Positions 59,744 to 64,000 of a stretch of 64,000 bases of DNA are shown here, one piece after another; the first letter of the stretch is position 1; each line of letters opens with the position of its first letter. Made by a program: the position numbers and the translations under genes. The notes beneath the pieces are model-generated. The model was not told where the DNA came from, searched no databases, and saw nothing but the letters and a program-made list of their open reading frames with translations. The DNA is from Demequina lignilytica (GTDB lineage: Bacteria; Actinomycetota; Actinomycetes; Actinomycetales; Demequinaceae), in contig NZ_JAUHPX010000006.1 in assembly GCF_030418305.1 (NCBI RefSeq), forward strand, positions 62,001 through 126,000. Direction: 5' to 3'.

Positions 59744-60916
59744 TCAGGAGGCCTGGCCGGAGGCGACCTCGTCCTCGGTCCAGTAGCCGGAGTCGATCAG
59801 CAGCTCCTGGATGTTGTCGGCGTACACGATGTCCGACTCGAGCAGGTACGACGGCACGATCTTCACGCCGTTGTCGTAGTCCGTGGTGTTGTTCGCCTCG
59901 GGCTCCTCACCGTTCAGGTACGCGATGGCGGCCGTGACCGACTGCTCCGCGAGCTTGCGGGTGTCCTTGAAGATCGTCGAGAACTGGACGTCGTCGGCGA
60001 TCAGCTTGACGGACGCGATCTCGGCGTCCTGGCCGGTCACGATCGGCATGCCCTCGGCGATGGTGGCGGGGTAGCCGCCCGTGAACTCGAGAGCGTTGAG
60101 GATGCCTCGCGACAGGCCGTCGTAGGGCGACAGCACGCCGTCGAGCTCACCCTCGAGGTCGGTGCCGGTGTACGTGGAGGTCAGGATGTCCTCCATGCGC
60201 TTCTGGGCGGTCTCCTGCAGCCAGCGCAGGGTGGCGACCGTGTCGAAGTCGGTCTGGCCCGACGGCACGGTCAGGACGCCCGAGTCGATGTAGGGCTGGA
60301 GCACCGACATCGCGCCGTTGAAGAAGAACCCGGCGTTGTTGTCGTCGGGCGAACCGGCGAAGAGCTCGATGTTGTACGGGCCCTCGTCACCGGTCTCGTT
60401 CAGGTCCTTGTCGAGGACGCCGAGGCCCACGAGCAGCGAGCTCGCCTGCTGCACGCCGACCTCGAAGTTGTCGAAGCTGACGTAGAAGTCGACGTTCTCG
60501 GTCTCGTTGATCAGGCGGTCGTACGAGATGATCGGGATGCCGGCCTCCGCCGCCGCGGCCAGCTGGCCGGAGAGCGTGGTGCCGTCGATCGAGGCCACGA
60601 TCAGCGCGTCGGCGCCGTTGGTGATCATGTTGTCGATCTGCTGCTGCTGCGTCGGGATGTCGTCGGCCGCGAACTGCAGGTCGACCTCGTAGCCGGCCGC
60701 CTCGAGACCCGACTTGACGGCGTCACCGTCAGCGATCCAACGCTCCGAGGTCTCGGTCGGCATCGCGACGCCGATGAGGCCACCCTCGGTCATCTCGCCG
60801 CCGTCACCACCGCCGGTGCTGTCGGTCTCGCTGCCCGCGCCGCCGCCGGAGCAGGCCGCCAGGGTGAACGCGAGCGCCGCGCCGGCACCCGCAGCCAGGA
60901 ACTTCCTGAACTTCAT
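59744..60916 (-). CDS. chvE: Sugar-binding lipoprotein of monosaccharide ABC transporter
   Basis: A 390-residue exported lipoprotein: signal MKFRKFLAAGAGAALAFTLAAC with lipobox Cys22. The mature part has 'IGVAMPTETSERWIADGDAV', 'LQFAADDIPTQQQQIDNMIT', 'ADALIVASIDGTTLSGQL' and 'VDFYVSFDNFEVGVQQASSL', matching ChvE, which binds arabinose, glucose, galactose and xylose. GAGGAGG precedes the ATG. First gene of chvE-mmsA-mmsB, with arabinose enzymes just upstream on the same strand. Confidence 0.93.
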   Translation of the reverse strand: MKFRKFLAAGAGAALAFTLAACSGGGAGSETDSTGGGDGGEMTEGGLIGVAMPTETSERWIADGDAVKSGLEAAGYEVDLQFAADDIPTQQQQIDNMITNGADALIVASIDGTTLSGQLAAAAEAGIPIISYDRLINETENVDFYVSFDNFEVGVQQASSLLVGLGVLDKDLNETGDEGPYNIELFAGSPDDNNAGFFFNGAMSVLQPYIDSGVLTVPSGQTDFDTVATLRWLQETAQKRMEDILTSTYTGTDLEGELDGVLSPYDGLSRGILNALEFTGGYPATIAEGMPIVTGQDAEIASVKLIADDVQFSTIFKDTRKLAEQSVTAAIAYLNGEEPEANNTTDYDNGVKIVPSYLLESDIVYADNIQELLIDSGYWTEDEVASGQAS

Positions 60917-60966
60917 ATCTCCTCCTCGAGATACCGGTCAGCGCCGTCGCCGACCGTGCGGTCCCA

Positions 60967-60995
60967 TATTTGTTTGCGTTCACACATCGCGTCAA
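60967..60995 (-). promoter_or_regulatory. Predicted promoter of chvE-mmsA-mmsB
   Basis: Minus-strand TTGACG (60995-60990), 17-base spacer, CAAATA (60972-60967). The predicted start is about 44 bases before the chvE ATG. Confidence 0.55.
60971..60984. promoter_or_regulatory. LacI-type operator inside the chvE promoter spacer
   Basis: TGTTTGCGTTCACA: outer TGT/ACA symmetric around a central CG, the usual form of a 14-bp LacI-family site. It fills almost the whole gap between the -35 and -10 boxes, so a bound repressor would block the polymerase. Confidence 0.45.
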
Positions 60996-61072
60996 ACGTC
61001 CGGAATCACGATGTGGTTACACGACCATCAACGGTTGAATTAAATATGTCTACCAGGGATTTCGGTTGTGAC

Positions 61073-61086
61073 TGGGAGCGCTCACA
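61073..61086. promoter_or_regulatory. CebR/BglR-like LacI operator upstream of chvE
   Basis: TGGGAGCGCTCACA, one arm base short of the perfect palindrome TGGGAGCGCTCCCA known as the CebR operator in actinobacteria. About 160 bases upstream of the chvE ATG; it may act with the proximal operator or with another LacI regulator. Confidence 0.6.
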
Positions 61087-61310
61087 GATCTATTTGGCAC
61101 CTGACTCGTACTGTCTTCAACGTTGTAATGGGAGCGCGGCGCGCGGAGGCGGGCCTCGCCCGGGTCGCTCCGTCGGCCCCGGCCGCGCGGGCGTACGGGG
61201 CGATCCGGGCCGCGCCGCGGCGTCCAGCCGAGTGCCTCGTCGGGCCGTCCGCACTGTCGCCGCAACGCACCAAAAGGGGGGTCGCTCGCTTGCGTGGCGG
61301 CGCGACCCGA

Positions 61311-61392
61311 GGATCGCGCACGGCGGCACCCCGCACCGCCAGGTCCCGCCCCGGGATCGCGCCCGGCTGCACCCCCGCACCGCCAGGTCCCG
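61311..61392. repeat. Two-copy direct repeat, about 43-bp unit
   Basis: GGATCGCGC at 61311 and 61354 is followed in each copy by CGGC.GCACC and then the identical 20-mer CCCCGCACCGCCAGGTCCCG (61329-61348 and 61373-61392). Function unknown. Confidence 0.65.
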
Positions 61393-61444
61393 TCCCGTCC
61401 GCGCCCCCCCACCACGTCCGCCCCGCCGCGCGCTGATCGCCGAG

Positions 61445-61494
61445 ATGGACGATGGGTGCCCGAAACCGCGGTGTTTCGGGCACCCATCGTCCAT
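61445..61494. repeat. Perfect inverted repeat with 22-bp arms
   Basis: Arms 61445-61466 and 61473-61494 are exact reverse complements around a 6-base loop (CGCGGT); each arm contains ATGGACGATGGGTGCCCG. Partial copies of the arm's ATCGTCCAT end recur just downstream (near 61541-61550 and 61577-61587). It resembles a mobile palindromic (REP-like) element or a terminator between araA and chvE. Confidence 0.75.
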
Positions 61495-61600
61495 TTCGCC
61501 CAGAGGCGCGGTCAGAGGCGCCAGCGAGAGCGGTCGCCCACGCACCGTCCATCTCGGCAGGGCGCGGTCACCCGCGCATCGTCCACCCGCGCCAGACGCC

Positions 61601-61637
61601 GGACGGCCCGACCGCGCTGAGCGCGATCGGGCCGTCC
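61601..61637 (-). terminator. Terminator region after araA
   Basis: An 11-bp stem (61601-61611 and 61627-61637) containing an inner CGCGC/GCGCG stem, plus a second hairpin at 61649-61667 (GGACGGC/GCCGTCC). Both lie within 85 bases downstream of the araA stop. Confidence 0.7.
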
Positions 61638-61681
61638 AGGGAGGAGGCGGACGGCGGTCGGCCGTCCGGGCAGAAGGGAGG

Positions 61682-63196
61682 TCAGCGACCGCCCATGGAG
61701 TAGTACGCGTTGTTCCAGCGGATCTGCTGCTCGAATCCCTCGTACGTGGTGTCCTCGTCGATGACGAGCAGCTCGATGCCGACCATCTTCGCGAAGTCCT
61801 TGATCACATCGACGCCGATCTGCGTCGACATCGCCGTGTGGTGCGCTCCCCCGGTCTGCAGCCACGACGCGACCGCCGTGGTGAAGTCGGGGCGGGGCTT
61901 CCACACCGCGTGCCCGACCGGCAGGTTCGGCATCGGCTCGGGGAGGTCCACGTTGTCGACCACGTTCGCCACCAGGCGGAAGCGGTCGCGCATGTCGGAC
62001 AGCGCCACCACGACGGCCGGTCCGGCGTCGGCGGTGAAGACCAGGCGGACCGGGTCCTCCTTGCCTCCGATGCCGAGCGGGTGGATCTCGAGGCGGGCCT
62101 TCTTCGAGGACAGCGCCGGGTTGACCTCGAGCATGTGCGCGCCGAGCGACAGCTCCTCGCCGGGCACCAGGTGGTACGTGTAGTCCTCCATGAGCGAGGA
62201 GCCGCCGGGCAGGCCCGCGCCCATCACGGCGCACAGGTGCACCAGGATCGCGGTCTTCCAGTCGCCCTCGGCGCCGAAGCCGTAGCCGTCGGCCATGAGG
62301 CGCTGCACGGCGAGGCCGGGCAGCTGCTTGAGCTCGCCCAGGTCCTCGAAGGTGTCGGTGAAGGCCTGGAAGCCCCCCTCCACCAGGAAGGAGCGGAGCG
62401 CGACCTCGATGGCCGCCGCGTCCCGCAGCGACTGGTGGCGCTCGGCGCCGGGCAGCAGCTCGGGGACCACCTCGTACTCCGCGAGGTACACGTCGATGAG
62501 CGCGTCGACCTCGGCGTCGGTGACCTCGGCGACCTTGGCCGCGAGCTCGTTGATGCCCCAGGTGTTGATCTGGGCGCCCAGCTTGACCTCGGCCTCGGTC
62601 TTGTCTCCCTCGGTGACGGCGACGAACCTCATGTTGTCGCCGAAGCGCGCGACCTTGAGGTTCTTGGCGGCGGCGCGGCCGGCGGCGGCGCGCGACCACA
62701 CCGCGATGCGCTCGGACACGGCCGGGGTCGACGGGTGGCCCACCACCGTGGTGCGGGGCACCCCGAGGCGCGACTCGATGTACGCGTACTCCCGGTCACC
62801 ATGCGCGGCCTGGTTGAGGTTCATGAAGTCGAAGTCGATGGTCGCCCACGGCAGCTCGCGGTTCGCCTGCGTGGCGAGATGCAGCAGCGGCTTCTGCAGC
62901 GCGTTGAGGCCCGAGATCCACATCTTCGCGGGAGAGAAGGTGTGCATCCAGGTGATGACGCCGATGACCTTGGGGTCGGCGTTGGCCGCCATGATCGTGT
63001 CCAGGATCTCGTCGCGCGACTTCACGACGGGCTTCCACACCAGCGACACCGGGATCGCTCCGGACGCCTTCAGCGTCTCGACCACCTCGGTGGACTGGTC
63101 GGCCACCTGCTTGAGGACCTCGTCGCCGTAGAGGGTCTGGGATCCGGTGAGGAACCAGACCTCGTAGTCGGCGAGGTTGGGAACGATGCTGGTCAC
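61682..63196 (-). CDS. araA: L-arabinose isomerase
   Basis: A 504-residue enzyme converting L-arabinose to L-ribulose with Mn2+. '[20 protein letters not shown]', '[20 protein letters not shown]', '[20 protein letters not shown]', '[20 protein letters not shown]' (catalytic Glu) and '[15 protein letters not shown]' are the family blocks. Length as usual. It starts at a GTG that overlaps the araD stop (GTGA). Confidence 0.97.
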   Translation of the reverse strand: MTSIVPNLADYEVWFLTGSQTLYGDEVLKQVADQSTEVVETLKASGAIPVSLVWKPVVKSRDEILDTIMAANADPKVIGVITWMHTFSPAKMWISGLNALQKPLLHLATQANRELPWATIDFDFMNLNQAAHGDREYAYIESRLGVPRTTVVGHPSTPAVSERIAVWSRAAAGRAAAKNLKVARFGDNMRFVAVTEGDKTEAEVKLGAQINTWGINELAAKVAEVTDAEVDALIDVYLAEYEVVPELLPGAERHQSLRDAAAIEVALRSFLVEGGFQAFTDTFEDLGELKQLPGLAVQRLMADGYGFGAEGDWKTAILVHLCAVMGAGLPGGSSLMEDYTYHLVPGEELSLGAHMLEVNPALSSKKARLEIHPLGIGGKEDPVRLVFTADAGPAVVVALSDMRDRFRLVANVVDNVDLPEPMPNLPVGHAVWKPRPDFTTAVASWLQTGGAHHTAMSTQIGVDVIKDFAKMVGIELLVIDEDTTYEGFEQQIRWNNAYYSMGGR

Positions 63197-63903
63197 GCGA
63201 TGCCTCCCTGCGGCTTCTGTCCGTAGACGTTCTGGTAGCGGTCGAAGAGGGCGTCGATCTTGCCCTCGGGGATGTCGACCAGGGCGCCGCCCTGGCGCGC
63301 GATGTGGGTGGTCTTGGCGACGTCCTCGCACATGACCGCGGCCTTGACGGCGTCGCGCGCGTCCTTGCCGATGGTGAAGACGCCGTGGTTGGCCATGAGC
63401 ACCGCACGCGAGCGGTGGCCCTCGAGCGTGGCCACGATCCCGCGGCCGATCGAGTCGTCGCCGATGACCGCGAACGGGCCCACCGGGATCTCGCCGCCGA
63501 ACTCGTCGGCCATGCCGGTGATGTGGCACGGGATGGGCTCGTTGCGGGCCGCCCACGCGGTGGCGTAGGTGGAGTGGGTGTGGACCACACCGCCCACGTG
63601 CGGCATCGCGCGGTACACGTACGCGTGCGCGGCCGTGTCGGACGACGGGTTGTTCTCCGAGCCCGCCGAGCCCGGGACCACGGTGCCGTCGAGATCGCAC
63701 AGGATCATGTTGTCCGGCGTCAGGTCGTCGTAGTCGACGCCCGACGGCTTGATGACGAAGTGCTGGGTGCCGGGCACCCGCTCCGAGACGTTGCCGCCGG
63801 TCCAGACGACGAGCCCGTAGCGGGTGAGCTCGCCGTGGAGCTTGGCGACCCTCTCCCGGCTGCGCCGGATCGCCTGGACCTGGTCGGTGGTGAAGCTGGT
63901 CAC
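63193..63903 (-). CDS. araD: L-ribulose-5-phosphate 4-epimerase
   Basis: A 236-residue class II aldolase-fold enzyme giving D-xylulose 5-phosphate. '[15 protein letters not shown]' and '[16 protein letters not shown]' bind the phosphate, VVHTHSTYA supplies two zinc histidines, and '[12 protein letters not shown]' the third. GTG start at 63903 with GGAAGGAG. It is coupled to araA. The preceding 97 bases to the window end show no complete gene; an araB kinase would be expected further upstream. Confidence 0.95.
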   Translation of the reverse strand: MTSFTTDQVQAIRRSRERVAKLHGELTRYGLVVWTGGNVSERVPGTQHFVIKPSGVDYDDLTPDNMILCDLDGTVVPGSAGSENNPSSDTAAHAYVYRAMPHVGGVVHTHSTYATAWAARNEPIPCHITGMADEFGGEIPVGPFAVIGDDSIGRGIVATLEGHRSRAVLMANHGVFTIGKDARDAVKAAVMCEDVAKTTHIARQGGALVDIPEGKIDALFDRYQNVYGQKPQGGIA

Positions 63904-64000
63904 GGTGGTGACTCCTTCCGATGGGTGCCTGAGCGCCGCGGGGCCACCGGACCGGGTGGTTCGTCCGAGGGTGCTGGCCCCGTTGCCGCGTGGTGTGTGA

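Noticed and set aside
61445..61494. Transposon terminal inverted repeats
   Set aside because: The two arms are only 6 bases apart, so they enclose no element; a hairpin or REP-like element fits better.

Overview
The window is high-GC actinobacterial DNA. Frequent GTG starts, GGAGG-type ribosome sites, a DUF222/HNH '13E12' protein, LacI-controlled sugar genes and a ChvE/MmsAB transporter suggest a Micrococcales-like organism of the Demequina or Cellulomonas kind. That assignment is an inference from gene content, not from a marker gene.

Bases 1 to about 38,400 are an accessory region rich in defence-like and orphan genes. It carries no recognisable housekeeping gene, integrase, transposase or rRNA/tRNA gene. 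From left to right it holds: a truncated helix-turn-helix gene and a NYN nuclease-like gene; a gene-free block (1.1-1.46 kb) of TTCATGCA-type repeats around a perfect 24-bp palindrome; a four-gene overlapping operon with two paralogous unknowns and a HAD-like protein; a metallophosphoesterase; orphan genes; an RHH/RAMA-like protein and an S1-domain protein; a two-gene module of a DUF3696-type ATPase and a protein with a MIT_C-like motif; a methyltransferase; two tandem DUF262 (GmrSD-type) genes; a leucine-rich-variant repeat protein; a uracil-glycosylase-like protein; a 2,020-residue ATPase overlapping a protein with a HEPN-type RNxxxH motif; a convergent pair of paralogous unknowns; and a chain of very small genes joined by 4-nt overlaps that ends in a membrane-anchored MIT_C-like protein. 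A nuclease lipoprotein and a GIY-YIG-like protein close the region.

From about 38,500 to the right end the DNA is visibly more GC-rich and holds ordinary chromosomal metabolism: GH51 arabinofuranosidase, reductases, an HNH/DUF222 protein, GH3 beta-glucosidase, a BCCT transporter, the 5-oxoprolinase operon pxpABC, a small stress/redox cluster with beta-carbonic anhydrase, two LacI regulators, the chvE-mmsA-mmsB sugar transporter, and araD-araA. Together GH51, ChvE-MmsAB, AraA and AraD make a coherent arabinose route: release of arabinose from oligosaccharides, uptake, isomerisation to ribulose, and (after a kinase outside the window) epimerisation to xylulose 5-phosphate. Operator-like palindromes lie at and above the chvE promoter.

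The best candidates for undescribed systems are the giant ATPase/HEPN pair (22.1-29.4 kb), the ATPase/MIT_C-like pair (10.7-13.0 kb), and the coupled micro-gene chain with its own MIT_C-like protein (34.6-36.0 kb).
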